The translations under genes were made by a program, and so were the position numbers. Positions 26,101-33,920 of a DNA stretch of 59,853 nucleotides are shown here, one piece after another (positions within the stretch are counted from its first letter, which is position 1; each line of letters begins with the position of its first letter). The notes below the pieces were generated by a model, which was given only the letters and a program-made list of their open reading frames with translations, ran no database searches and had not been told where the DNA came from. Source of the stretch: Pseudomonadota bacterium (GTDB lineage Bacteria > Pseudomonadota > Alphaproteobacteria > Acetobacterales > Acetobacteraceae); NCBI GenBank assembly GCA_021845985.1, contig JAJZES010000023.1, positions 1-59,853 on the forward strand, in the 5' to 3' direction.

Positions 26101-27543
26101 CCACAACCCCCAGCCGGAGCTGTTGTCGTACAGGTTCGGCCAGGAATGGATGCGCTGCTCGGCAATGTCGATGCCGGAATGCACCTTGCCGTAGATGTTG
26201 GTGTTGGTGTAGCGCCGGTCCCAGCCGACCCGCATAGAGTTGCTGTTCTGCGGCGTGTTGAACACGAACTCGGTGCGAAAGCCGGGATTGGCGGCATCGC
26301 CGGGCACCGGGGCGAAGCCGAACCAGCCACCCGAGTTCTGCCATTGCGAAAACGGCCCCTGCGTCGCCTCCACCCGATCGACGCCAAGATAGCCCGGCCC
26401 GGTCAGATCGGCGCCGTCGTCGAAGATCACCGCGACCGATTTGCCGCTCGGCTGGTTGACCGCGCTGGCCAGATGATAGCTGCCGCGCGGCACCCGCACC
26501 TGCCCCCAACCGCCACTCACCACCTGCGCCATCGCCGCGGCGAAGGCCGGTGCGCTGTCGGCCACCCCCGACGGATCGGCGCCGTAGTCGAGCACGTTGA
26601 TCCGATCGGCCGCCCGCGCCGCCAGAGTGCGCGCGGCGCTGCCGCCGCTTGCCGTCACCGGGTCGGCGGAAAGATCGGCGGCATTGGCGGCGCTGTAGCC
26701 GAGCGCCGCGCCGACATCGCCGGCCGAGAGCATGGCACCGGCCAGCACCCGGCCCTTGGCATCGACGCTGACTTTCTCATAAGTCCCCGGCGTCACCACC
26801 GCCGGCAGCGTCGCCGTGATCGCCGTCGTCCCCGCGCCCGCCACGTCGCCGCTGAGCGTGATCGTCTGGTTGCCGGCCAGCGGCGTATAGCCGAGCACCG
26901 CGTCGATATCGGCGGCGACGAGCAGATCGCCGGCCAGCACCCGGCCCTTGGCATCGACGGTGACGCGCTCATAGGTGCCGGCAGCAACCACGCTCGGCAG
27001 CGTGGCGACGATCGCCGTCGCGCCGGCGCCGCTGACATCGCCCGACAGCGTGATCGTCTGATTACCGGCCAGCGGCGGGTAGCCCAGCGCGGCATCGACA
27101 TCGGCCGCGGTCAGCGCGCCGCCCGCCGTCACCAGCCCCTTGGCGTTGACCGTGACCTGCCCATAGACGCCCGGCGTCGCCACGCTGTCGAGCGTCACGT
27201 CGATGGTGCCGGTGCCGCTGCCGGATACGTCACCGGCAAGCGTGATCGTGTTGCCGGCAACCGCCGCGCCAACAAAGGCGGTGGTGGCGAGCCGGGTCGA
27301 GGCGTCGCCCGCCGCCGGCGTCGGCGCGCTCGGCGTGCCGGTCAGCGCGGCGCTGGCGAGCGGCGCCAGCACCGTCGTATCGGCCGCCAGCGTGCCGCCG
27401 GCATAGACCAGCCCTTGGCCCACCGGCAGCGCCTGGAGCAGTTGGCCGACCGTCGCGACGACGCTGGTGCCGCTCTGGTCGAGCATGATCTCGTCGGTCG
27501 AATTGACCGCCGCCGCCGGCGGCAGTTGCTGGAGAGTTGGCAT
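23113..27543 (-). CDS. Large modular tail fibre/tailspike protein
   Basis: The 1476-residue protein has a mosaic build. Residues 1-95 form a phage-attachment-like N-terminus (TLQQLPPAAAVNSTDEI). Three 62-residue repeats follow at about 98-283. At about 312-560 a pectate-lyase-like beta-helix start (INVLDYGADPSGVADSAPAFAAAM) suggests glycan binding or cleavage. At about 620-900 three units end in LGIGAGS/T-like or LGITPGTY motifs, resembling flagellin/FliD IN-type domains. The C-terminal quarter carries a YadA-like head strand, SGNFSVAAGYQSTAGNSYAVALGYS. It probably recognises the cell surface and sets the particle's host range. Target unknown. Confidence 0.8.
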   Translation of the reverse strand: MPTLQQLPPAAAVNSTDEIMLDQSGTSVVATVGQLLQALPVGQGLVYAGGTLAADTTVLAPLASAALTGTPSAPTPAAGDASTRLATTAFVGAAVAGNTITLAGDVSGSGTGTIDVTLDSVATPGVYGQVTVNAKGLVTAGGALTAADVDAALGYPPLAGNQTITLSGDVSGAGATAIVATLPSVVAAGTYERVTVDAKGRVLAGDLLVAADIDAVLGYTPLAGNQTITLSGDVAGAGTTAITATLPAVVTPGTYEKVSVDAKGRVLAGAMLSAGDVGAALGYSAANAADLSADPVTASGGSAARTLAARAADRINVLDYGADPSGVADSAPAFAAAMAQVVSGGWGQVRVPRGSYHLASAVNQPSGKSVAVIFDDGADLTGPGYLGVDRVEATQGPFSQWQNSGGWFGFAPVPGDAANPGFRTEFVFNTPQNSNSMRVGWDRRYTNTNIYGKVHSGIDIAEQRIHSWPNLYDNSSGWGLWEVINGTTLDEDSIARAGLSSSCEISETDVVNNGPEAGWTWRSGLGNTVQGMSIDPWGQNGSYGGHLLFNYGSVGGYDGNVAGINERWVNYPAVFSVGNPPPVAQAATVVISLTLNGVTEGPTTVTLNPTGTAGDLASAAVAINAAAIANVRAAVTVWGGVVSRLVIFAAAASDLGTLTLGGTALAQLGIGAGSYATPRGSYAVVIGGSGSVAVGDKLVLNGTTITVGGQGAASDVAAAINAATLPGIHSDTNASGNLVITAFMPQNAGGLVLANPSGYSTLTKLGIGAGTFLPPVPPKGFATAYGELTTPICLPTDQISISATDLAGTVHGPVTVTLNGGDGSAWPIPVATSIIAALTAAGIYSADFTALSSGSAVVAVRAVGGGANQGVYIRNTAGGTLTLADAHGAPLETLGITPGTYQPGGYSPAAQSVFMAAEDSIAPQGRGIFLGGASNASDIVAWPNAPLEARGSFLHGLRLDHATINDGNAVMMAANHAIAWGSKAQGQTVLGVSAGTLEVNGTPVAMASAVPAGIAGALLTATGTVGAAALVSTSAALDAAFGSEYGDTLYRGAAGWVVLTPGSTGQALVCGGAGAAPGWTTVIPAGAHGMDGEVLMASGTLGVASSLPLGAGLATLGGVLGVQPAGTAALGGVIAGSGVTVNAGGTISVATGLAAIGADMLLGNATGAGAVPGGVPISANLSLTAGTLDLASAITVGTPASKISFSQAQDLGGYHPVVLTASGTSGNVPFVLAPGGVGYLATALSDGSAANGIQRGQYAVDWQQLRSAATQVASGGGSVLLGGEHNTASGNFSVAAGYQSTAGNSYAVALGYSCVAVGLGSVVLGQNASDRGGAAKLVFAGNGAQGQQFAASTLQATSIAAATRMTADGLAPSSSNSLPLSLNHVVGGVLTVTGRNVSTGDGAVWSIPVLARNVAGTVAVTSPGTAAIAPTAADSTLATATVSIGADNINKGLAVTVTPPAGVTMSASASFVTAEM
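26695..27252 (-). repeat. Three 62-residue tandem repeats in the fibre gene
   Basis: Three coding repeats of 186 bp each contain the pattern ITLSGDVSGAG...YERVTVDAKGRVLAG...AALGY (protein residues about 98-160, 161-222 and 223-283). Copies 2 and 3 are closest. They are likely trimeric shaft modules whose number can change by recombination. Confidence 0.7.
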
Positions 27544-27592
27544 CGCATGCTCCGCAAGCGCCGCGACCGGCGCGGAAAAGGGGAAGTCTGCT

Positions 27593-28084
27593 TCAGCTTC
27601 CGACCAGAATCGGATTGCCGTTGAGATCGGTGATCACCGCTCCGGCACTGTTGGTCAGCATGTTCGTCGGCGGCGCCGCGGTGGCGAGGAGCTGCACCGG
27701 CAGCAGCACGCTGCGCCCGATGATCCGCCCATGCAGCGTGCTGACAGTGATCTGCACCGCATAGACGGTGCCGACCTGGCCGCCCGACAGCCACATCGCC
27801 ACCACGCCGCCATCGGCGACGATGTTGCCGAGCCACAGATCGGCGCTCGACAGGTTCGGCGTGATGGTGGCACCGACGGTGACGATCCGGTCCCCCGGAT
27901 CGCCGGACAGCGCCGCACTCAGATCGAGCGCGTAATCCAGCACGTCGGACGGGTCTTTCGCCGGCCAGACCAGCGGCGGCAGATCGGACGGCAGCGCGCC
28001 GCGCGGCAGTGCAATGAGACCATCCAGCGTCACCGTGCGCGCGTTGGACGGCAGCCACACCTGGGGAACCGCGGTGGTGGTCAT
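27593..28084 (-). CDS. Tail-fibre adaptor-like phage protein
   Basis: The 163-residue protein begins with a structured segment VWLPSNARTVTLDG and contains WPAKDPSDVLDYALDLSAALSGDPGDRIVTV and VAMWLSGGQVGTVYAVQITVST. This pattern is known to me from phage fibre-tail adaptor proteins: an immunoglobulin-like beta domain that carries polypeptide between baseplate and fibre. It lies between the glycine-rich fibre and the large modular fibre. No enzymatic motif. The assignment rests on position and general resemblance. Confidence 0.55.
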   Translation of the reverse strand: MTTTAVPQVWLPSNARTVTLDGLIALPRGALPSDLPPLVWPAKDPSDVLDYALDLSAALSGDPGDRIVTVGATITPNLSSADLWLGNIVADGGVVAMWLSGGQVGTVYAVQITVSTLHGRIIGRSVLLPVQLLATAAPPTNMLTNSAGAVITDLNGNPILVGS

Positions 28085-28087
28085 GGC

Positions 28088-29323
28088 TCAATACTCCACC
28101 AGCACGAGGCCGCCGCCGCCGCCGCCGCCGGCGAAACCCGGGCCGCCGCCGCCACCGCCGCCACCGGCGCTGTTGGCCGGCGCGCTTTCGCCGATATTGT
28201 TGGTGCTGCCGCGCCCCGCGCCCGGCCCACCGCCATTGCCGCCGCGTCCGCTCGGCGGCACCGCATCGCCGCCGAACGATCCCGCCAGATTGACCGTGCC
28301 GCCGACACCGGTGCCGCCGGTGCCCCCCGCCGGCGTCGCCGTGCCCGATCCGCCGCCGCCGCCAACCCCGCCGGTCGCCGACACATAGCCGCCAAAACTG
28401 CTCGGCTGACCGTTGCCGCCGTTGCCGTTGCCGCTGCTCGGCTGCCCGCCGGCGCCCACCGTCACGCTGATCGGCGTGCCGCCCGTCAGCCCGCTGAGCC
28501 AGAGCTGCGCCTGCCCGCCCGCCCCGCCGCCGCCGCCCGGCAGCGTCGCATGCGTGCCGCCGGCTCCGCCGCCACCGATCACCGTCACCTTCAGCCGCGT
28601 CACCGAATTCGGCACGACGAAGCTGCCGCTTGCTGTAAAGCTCTGCGCGCTGGCGAAACCGGGGCGCAGATCAGGCAGCTTCCACGGCACGAAGCGCGTG
28701 TTGGCCTGGGGGAAAATCGCGCTCGCGTCGATTTCGGTCGCCCCGGCACTGACCTCGATGGCGCCGAGCGACACCCATCCCGGATCGAGCGGCGGCAGCG
28801 TCTGGGTACCGCTCGGCGCGGCGGCGCCGGCCTTGAGATTCAGCGTCACCGTTTGCTGGCGCAGCGTCGCTTGCGCCTGCAGCGTGTTGTTCGGCCCGAG
28901 ATAGGGCTGCGCCGGATTGGCCGCGTTGTAGTAAGGCAGCACCACCGGATTCTGATCGTTCTCGGTGAAGCTCGCCTCCAGCAGATAGGCGATCGTCGTG
29001 CCCGGCGTCGGCGGCGCGGCGATGCCGAGCGTCACCTGCCCCAGCAGCACCCCCATCTTGACGATCGTGTCGCTGACATCGGCGGCGATCGAGCCGTAGG
29101 CGCTGCTGTCAAGCGGCCCGAACTGGGTGATGCTGCCGGGCGATACCACGATGTTCATGCTCGGCGGGGTGGTCGGCCCGATCGCCAGCCCATCGACCGC
29201 CGCGCTGGTGCCGAGCGTCGCCGCGATCAGCGCATGCAGCGCGATCATGGTGTTGCGGTTGGTATTGAGCATATCGGTGTCGAGCGGAATCGCGCCCGGA
29301 TAGACGATGATCCGATCCATCAT
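28088..29323 (-). CDS. Glycine-rich tail fibre protein
   Basis: The 411-residue protein has a conserved N-terminal half (about 1-215), MMDRIIVYPGAIPLDTDMLN through AIEVSAGATEIDAS, typical of phage baseplate-attached fibres. A short SFTASGSFVVPNSVTRLKVTVIGGGGAGG beta unit follows, and then a C-terminal half extremely rich in Gly, Pro and Ser (about 245-411). Polyglycine-II-like helical bundles of this kind form the adhesin tips of T4-like fibres. A GAGGA ribosome-binding site precedes the double ATG. It is likely a second adhesin beside the large fibre. Confidence 0.75.
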   Translation of the reverse strand: MMDRIIVYPGAIPLDTDMLNTNRNTMIALHALIAATLGTSAAVDGLAIGPTTPPSMNIVVSPGSITQFGPLDSSAYGSIAADVSDTIVKMGVLLGQVTLGIAAPPTPGTTIAYLLEASFTENDQNPVVLPYYNAANPAQPYLGPNNTLQAQATLRQQTVTLNLKAGAAAPSGTQTLPPLDPGWVSLGAIEVSAGATEIDASAIFPQANTRFVPWKLPDLRPGFASAQSFTASGSFVVPNSVTRLKVTVIGGGGAGGTHATLPGGGGGAGGQAQLWLSGLTGGTPISVTVGAGGQPSSGNGNGGNGQPSSFGGYVSATGGVGGGGGSGTATPAGGTGGTGVGGTVNLAGSFGGDAVPPSGRGGNGGGPGAGRGSTNNIGESAPANSAGGGGGGGGPGFAGGGGGGGLVLVEY

Positions 29324-29361
29324 GTCCTCGTATGAAGGTTGCAGGTGACGTGGCGCGCCGA

Positions 29362-30015
29362 TCAGTCGGCGATGCGCATCCAGGCGATCGTCGCCACCGG
29401 CACGGTCTGCGCCACGGCGTCGATGATGTCGGCATCCGTCACCTGGCTCTGCACCATCGCCGCGGAGACATATTCGATGGCGCCGACGCCATAGCCGCCG
29501 CCTGCGCCATAGCCGGCGACCAGCGGCACGCCGGTCCCGACCGGTCGATAGGCGGTGACGAAACTCTGAAACGGCAGCATCAGGCTGCCCCAGCCACCGC
29601 CGACGGCATAGCCGGCGGCGATGCCCCAGGCGCCGGTATCGCCCGGTGCCGCCGGCTCGAACACAAGCGGCGTCCGTCCGGTCAGGTCGCGCAAAACCCC
29701 GACCAGTGCCGGCCGCGTCGCCCGGTCACGCAGCAGGCCACGCTGTATGCGGCTGCGAAACGCCGCATCGGCCTCGCCCGCCCGGCGCGGCAGCGTCGCC
29801 GCGAAGAAGTCCTGCGCGATCAAATCAAGAAAGCTGTCGGTCGCGGTGGCGATGCGCGTCTGCGCCCGGACATAGTCGAGCATCGCATAAAGCCAGGCCG
29901 CGCCATCAGCCAGCCCGACCAGCACCGCCGACAACAGCGGCGCGGGGGCGGGAAACCAGCGCAGCGGCAGCAATGTTGCCAGCCGCGCCGCCATGTCGGA
30001 TGCGTCGCCCGTCAT
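29362..30015 (-). CDS. Tail protein I-like baseplate protein
   Basis: The 217-residue protein sits directly after baseplate J, where P2 encodes gpI. A helical N-terminus (LADGAAWLYAMLDYVRAQTRIATATDSFLDLIAQDFF) and the middle ADAAFRSRIQRGLLRDRATRPALVGVLRDLTGR are typical of this family, which joins the baseplate wedge to the fibres. The C-terminal half is glycine-rich (GYAVGGGWGS, GYGAGGGYG). The start lies 1 bp beyond the stop of the J gene. Confidence 0.65.
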   Translation of the reverse strand: MTGDASDMAARLATLLPLRWFPAPAPLLSAVLVGLADGAAWLYAMLDYVRAQTRIATATDSFLDLIAQDFFAATLPRRAGEADAAFRSRIQRGLLRDRATRPALVGVLRDLTGRTPLVFEPAAPGDTGAWGIAAGYAVGGGWGSLMLPFQSFVTAYRPVGTGVPLVAGYGAGGGYGVGAIEYVSAAMVQSQVTDADIIDAVAQTVPVATIAWMRIAD

Positions 30016-30016
30016 C

Positions 30017-31126
30017 TCACTGCACCGTCACGCTGCCGGCCATCACCACCCCGCCCGGTCCCGGCGTGATATCCGCCGTGCCGCCATTGAGCGTCACGCC
30101 TGTCACATTCAACACCTGGGCAGAGGCGCCATACGCCACCTGCGCCAGTCGCGACCACGGCAGCGCCGTGCCGAGCGGCAGCGCATTGATATAGGCGCTG
30201 ACCGCCGCCGCCACCTGCTGCGTCACGTCGGCATGCACCGCGCCGGCCACGGTTGCGATGGCCATTGCCACGTTGGCCGAGATCACCGTTGGCGCCACCA
30301 CCGTCCACAGCGACCCGAGCGGGCGCACGCCGCTCACCGCGCTGCCCACCCCCGACAGCAGCGCCGCCGGCGGCGCGCCGCTGCCATCATCGACGGTGAC
30401 CACGAAGCTGCCCATCTGCGGCACGTTTTCCTGCACCGTGTAGCTCAGTCCCTGCTGCACGCTGCTCACCGCATACCCGACCGCGGTTGTCGTCGCCCGC
30501 GCGCGGCTGTCGATATAGGCGGCGAAGCGCGCCCGCAGCGCCGTGTCGCTTTCGGCATTCTGCCCGCCCGCGGTCGGCGTCGTATTGCCAACCGTATCGA
30601 CACCGGGCAGCCCGGCGACGATCAGGCTGATTGTATTGGCCTGAACATTGCCGGCGCTGCCGGCGACGCTGGCCGTCACCGGCACAGTGACGGCGGCGGT
30701 TCCGGCGGCAAGCTGATAGCCGTTCAACGTCGCGCTGAACGCCGCGTTGGTCGGATCGGCGCTGACCGCGAAACTCTGCGCCCCGTCCGAGGTGCGGACC
30801 AAAGTGCCGACCGGCACCAACGCCGCGGCGACGGCGGCGAAGCGCGCGAAGGTGACATTTCCGGCCGCGGCGCTGGCCGGCAGCCGGGTCAGCGAAAAAT
30901 CTGCCACCCAGCTATCGAGATCCGCACCCTGGCTGGTCGCCGCCCGCGTCGTCTGCAGCACCAGCAGGATGAGCCATTGCAGCCACAGGGCCAGCCCGGC
31001 ATTGGCCTCCAGAACGGCGCGCAGGACCGAGCCGACGGCAAGATCGAGCACCTGCTGCGCCGCCCCCTGCACGGCGGCGGCGGCGGAACCGACGATGGTG
31101 TCGAAAGTGCGAAGTTGCAGTTGCAT
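30017..31126 (-). CDS. Baseplate J-like protein
   Basis: The 369-residue baseplate wedge protein matches the P2 gpJ/T4 gp6 family. The conserved N-terminal part includes LRTFDTIVGSAAAAVQGAA, GSVLRAVLEANAGLALW and a region rich in short beta strands (GNVQANTISLIVAGLPGVDTVGN). The signature GGQNAESDTALRARFAAYIDSRARAT lies at about 190-215. C-terminal VVAPTVISANVAMAI and VLNVTGVTLNGG complete the fold. It forms the ring that expands when the tail contracts. It is 3 bp from gpW-like and 1 bp from gpI-like genes. Confidence 0.9.
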   Translation of the reverse strand: MQLQLRTFDTIVGSAAAAVQGAAQQVLDLAVGSVLRAVLEANAGLALWLQWLILLVLQTTRAATSQGADLDSWVADFSLTRLPASAAAGNVTFARFAAVAAALVPVGTLVRTSDGAQSFAVSADPTNAAFSATLNGYQLAAGTAAVTVPVTASVAGSAGNVQANTISLIVAGLPGVDTVGNTTPTAGGQNAESDTALRARFAAYIDSRARATTTAVGYAVSSVQQGLSYTVQENVPQMGSFVVTVDDGSGAPPAALLSGVGSAVSGVRPLGSLWTVVAPTVISANVAMAIATVAGAVHADVTQQVAAAVSAYINALPLGTALPWSRLAQVAYGASAQVLNVTGVTLNGGTADITPGPGGVVMAGSVTVQ

Positions 31127-31129
31127 CGT

Positions 31130-31501
31130 TCACACCGCTCCCACGGAGAAGGTCAGCGCCTGGGTGGCGCCGGTGGCGGCGTCGGCGTAGCGGATCGACA
31201 CATCGACGCTGCCGTCCGTCCCGCTTGCCACGTCGATCACCGGTTCCGGCGTGCGCGCCACCGACTGTTCCTGAAAGATCTGACTGCGGATCACCGAACG
31301 GATGCGCGCCGGACGCACCGGCTGGCCGACGAACTGGCCCAGTCCGGCGCCATAGGCCGGGTTCCACAGATAATCGCCCGGATTGGTCAGCAACCGCCGC
31401 AACACCCGCTGCTGGCCGAGCAGCGTGCCGTCGGCCATCGCCGCATCGCCGCCGGCGGCCAAGGTCAGATCGGCGCCATATTGGTGCGAGAGATCGGGCA
31501 T
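31130..31501 (-). CDS. Baseplate wedge protein W (gp25-like)
   Basis: The 123-residue protein corresponds to P2 gpW/T4 gp25. Visible features are GQQRVLRRLLTNPGDYLWNPAYGAGLGQFVG (about 29-59), which matches the family core with its EPR-type neighbourhood altered to TPEPVIDV, and a final strand VDVSIRYADAATGATQALTF. It links the baseplate to the sheath in contractile injection systems. The packing with V and J genes is canonical. Confidence 0.85.
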   Translation of the reverse strand: MPDLSHQYGADLTLAAGGDAAMADGTLLGQQRVLRRLLTNPGDYLWNPAYGAGLGQFVGQPVRPARIRSVIRSQIFQEQSVARTPEPVIDVASGTDGSVDVSIRYADAATGATQALTFSVGAV

Positions 31502-31510
31502 GCTGCGCTC

Positions 31511-32032
31511 CTATTCCGGGTCGGGCCGGGTGGTCGTTCCGACGACGCCGCCCTGCGGGTCGTCATGCGCATGCGCGTTGTAATTGCCGCGCAACCGGTC
31601 AAGACTGCCGTGCCGGTCATAGACGTCGCCGTTGACATGCAGATCGCCGTTGACCCGGACGGTGCCGTCGTTCTGCAGCTTGATGAAGCTGCCGGACTGA
31701 TGCACCAGCCACAGTTCGCCCACCGGCGCCCCCGGCGACGGCGCGGCATCGCTCCATGCGCCGCCGGCAACGACGCCATGCTCGCCCTCGCCATCCTGCG
31801 GCAGCACCATCACCTGCTGCCCCGGCATCGGCGGCACCGCCATGCCCCATCCCGCCCCGACCCAGGGGCTGAGCACCGGCAGCCATCCGGTCAGCACACC
31901 CTCCGGCTGCAGCGAAACCCGCGCCGCGTGTCGTGCCGGATCGACACTGACCACCGTGCCGAAGCGCGGCCGGCCATGCGCCGCATCGAGCGCCGCCGCC
32001 TGCGCTTTCAGTGCGTTGAGAAACCGTTCCAT
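31511..32032 (-). CDS. Baseplate assembly protein V (central spike)
   Basis: The 173-residue spike protein is of the P2 gpV type. An OB-fold domain (about 20-95) carries GTVVSVDPARHAARVSL and MPGQQVMVLPQDG. A beta-helical shaft follows (DGTVRVNGDLHVNGDVYD), and the tip contains HAHDD (about residue 155). HxH motifs at this place bind an iron ion in P2-like spikes. It pierces the outer membrane on contraction. No fused effector domain is present; the tip ends 15 residues later. Confidence 0.88.
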   Translation of the reverse strand: MERFLNALKAQAAALDAAHGRPRFGTVVSVDPARHAARVSLQPEGVLTGWLPVLSPWVGAGWGMAVPPMPGQQVMVLPQDGEGEHGVVAGGAWSDAAPSPGAPVGELWLVHQSGSFIKLQNDGTVRVNGDLHVNGDVYDRHGSLDRLRGNYNAHAHDDPQGGVVGTTTRPDPE

Positions 32033-32035
32033 GCG

Positions 32036-33067
32036 CTACCCCGTCGAACTCGCCCGCGCCGTCACCGTCTGAGTGAATCCGTCACGCATCGACAAATGCC
32101 GATCGACGGCATCGACCTGCCACACCCGGTCGAAAATACTGTTGGTACCGACGAGCTGGATCATCATCCGCGGCGACAGCGTCAGCTCGCCTGGCATCTC
32201 GCCGCGCAGCAGCAGCTCATGCCGGCTGATCTCGTCGAGCTTGCGCTGCGCCAGCGTCTGTGCCGCATCCGGCGTCAGGTTCGGCACTACGAACACATAA
32301 TCCCGCACGACACCGCCGCGCTCCGTGCCGGCGCTGGCGACGCACATGCTGCCGAGCCGGCTGTGCCAGGATTTCACCGTGACATTGATGTCACCGGCAA
32401 AGGTCAGCGCCCGATCGAGCCGCAGCGCAACGAAATCCTCCGGCGTCAGCAGCATCGGCGCAATGCCTATCGCCGGCGGGCGGAAATGCAGCGCGCCCTG
32501 CGACACCCACAGATCGAAACCCTCCCACCCCGCCAGCGTCGCCAGCAAATCCCATTCCGTCGTCGCCCGCGTCCCGGCATCCAGTGTCAGACTGTCATGC
32601 TCAAGCTCCCAGAAGCGGCCGACCGGCGTGCTGGTGGTCTGCACGTCGGCCGCCAGCCCATGCCGCCCGGCCAGCGTCGTGGCGATCTCGCTGGCGGTCT
32701 GATTGGCGAAAATCTCCTGCGTGCGCGCCTCGATCAGCAGTGCCGACAGGTCGCGACCCTCCAGCGTCAGCTCCGCCGCGACCGGGTCGAGGCCGATCGT
32801 GTCCACTTGCCCCTGCAGCAGACTGACGAAGCCGCCGACCGGCGACAGCGCGATCTGCACATCGATCGCAGCGGCGGTGGTCGCTGCCCAGCCGCCAATG
32901 CCGCCGGTCAGCGCCGCACGCACGCGAAACATGTCGGCGGAAAAATAGCCGCCCGACAGCACCTCCGCCGCCTCCACCCCGGCCAGCGGCACGCCGTCGG
33001 CGAGCACCAGCAGGCGTGGCGCCCGCCATGCGTTACTGGGCGGCAACGCCACCTCCCGCCGCCGCAT
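32036..33067 (-). CDS. Phage late control protein D-like (baseplate hub)
   Basis: The 343-residue hub protein resembles P2 gpD/T4 gp27. The N-terminal half has APRLLVLADGVPLAGVEAAEVLSGGYFSADMFRV and LEGRDLSALLIEARTQEIFANQTASEIA, typical of the family; the C-terminal half carries VVPNLTPDAAQTLAQRKLDEI and MMIQLVGTNSIFDRVWQVDAVDRHLS. It connects tube and spike. The start overlaps the tail X gene by 35 bp; a GTG five codons in (33052) would shorten that overlap and is equally possible. Confidence 0.85.
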   Translation of the reverse strand: MRRREVALPPSNAWRAPRLLVLADGVPLAGVEAAEVLSGGYFSADMFRVRAALTGGIGGWAATTAAAIDVQIALSPVGGFVSLLQGQVDTIGLDPVAAELTLEGRDLSALLIEARTQEIFANQTASEIATTLAGRHGLAADVQTTSTPVGRFWELEHDSLTLDAGTRATTEWDLLATLAGWEGFDLWVSQGALHFRPPAIGIAPMLLTPEDFVALRLDRALTFAGDINVTVKSWHSRLGSMCVASAGTERGGVVRDYVFVVPNLTPDAAQTLAQRKLDEISRHELLLRGEMPGELTLSPRMMIQLVGTNSIFDRVWQVDAVDRHLSMRDGFTQTVTARASSTG

Positions 33068-33218
33068 CGACCGCCGGAAGGCGCAGCGTCACCGGCCCCT
33101 CGAGCCACGGATCGGCAATGCCGTTGAGCAAGGCGATCCGAACCCATTGCGTCGCATCGCCGAGATACTGCGCGGCGACGCGGAACAGGTCGCCACCGGC
33201 AACCTCGATCGTCTGCAT
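33033..33218 (-). CDS. Tail protein X (LysM-like)
   Basis: The 61-residue protein matches small gpX-type tail proteins. The LysM-like core is IEVAGGDLFRVAAQYLGDATQWVRIALLNGIADPW (about 3-37), followed by a strand (GPVTLRLPA) and an alanine/glycine tail. It binds at the tube-baseplate junction. The position between U-like and D genes is the same as in P2. The tail crosses into the start of the D gene, so the two are translated in a coupled way. Confidence 0.8.
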   Translation of the reverse strand: MQTIEVAGGDLFRVAAQYLGDATQWVRIALLNGIADPWLEGPVTLRLPAVDAAAGGGVAAQ

Positions 33219-33230
33219 CGGATGTGCTCC

Positions 33231-33917
33231 TCAGCTTGTCGCGTTTGCCAGGTTGGCCGCCGCCCGTCCGAGAAAGCCCTGGGCGTCCGCCGTCTGCGCC
33301 AGCGTCCCTGCCGCCGCCGCCGCGCCCACCGGATCGGTGGCGGCCAGCAGCGCGCCGCCGGCACCGGCCATCGCCGTGGCCGCCGTCGCCTGCGCCCCTG
33401 CCACCGCCGTCACCGCGCCGCCATAGGAGCCGGTGCCGAGCGTCGCCGCGCCCGGCACCGCGAGTGCCGCCTGTGCCCCGGCGGTGTCGAGCATGCCGCC
33501 GGCAAGCGTCACGTCGGACAACACGACGCTCGCCAGCGTCGCCGCCCCCGCGACGATCACCTGCGCCTCGTCGAGCAGCACCATGCATTCGATCCGGTAC
33601 GGCACCCAGTTCGGGTGTTCGTACTGCGCCTCGAACCGGGCGATGACCACGAGGTAGGCAAAAGCGTCCCAGGCCAGCGGCAGTGGCAGGCCACCGGCGC
33701 GCAGCAGGTCGAGCAGCCGCGCCCGGTCGGCCGCGTCAGCGCCCGCAAATGCGCCCGACCAGACGATCGGCGCCTCGTCCGGTCCCATCGCATCGATCAC
33801 CCGTGCGCCGCCCGGCAGCCGATGCACGGCAAGCCGCTGGGCGCCGCCAAAGCTGATCCGTGCCGGCAACTCGAAGCCGTGGAACGTCACTGGCCCCAGC
33901 AGCAGCGTGTCCGACAT
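33231..33917 (-). CDS. gpU-slot tail protein (circularisation-protein-like)
   Basis: The 228-residue protein has an N-terminal part (about 1-125) with LGPVTFHGFELPARISFGGAQRLAVHRLPGGARVIDAMG and IVWSGAFAGADAADRARLLDLLRAGG. This matches the beta-rich domain of phage tail/DNA-circularisation N-terminal proteins that occupy the gpU (tail terminator/initiator) slot. The C-terminal 100 residues are alanine-rich and helical. Start 3 bp from the upstream gene. The domain call is moderately sure; whether it ends or begins the tail tube is an inference from order. Confidence 0.65.
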   Translation of the reverse strand: MSDTLLLGPVTFHGFELPARISFGGAQRLAVHRLPGGARVIDAMGPDEAPIVWSGAFAGADAADRARLLDLLRAGGLPLPLAWDAFAYLVVIARFEAQYEHPNWVPYRIECMVLLDEAQVIVAGAATLASVVLSDVTLAGGMLDTAGAQAALAVPGAATLGTGSYGGAVTAVAGAQATAATAMAGAGGALLAATDPVGAAAAAGTLAQTADAQGFLGRAAANLANATS

Positions 33918-33920
33918 GCC

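Noticed and set aside
26695-27252. Tandem repeats considered as CRISPR
   Set aside because: The repeats are 186 bp, in frame and translated as shaft modules; no short identical repeats with unique spacers exist.
23041-27624. A plus-strand open frame of 1527 codons
   Set aside because: It is the antisense of the tail-fibre gene; its composition is Arg/His/Gln-rich with no domains, while the minus strand encodes repeats and recognisable folds.
29993-33127. A plus-strand open frame of 1044 codons
   Set aside because: Antisense to the baseplate genes J, W, V and D, which show conserved motifs and correct order.
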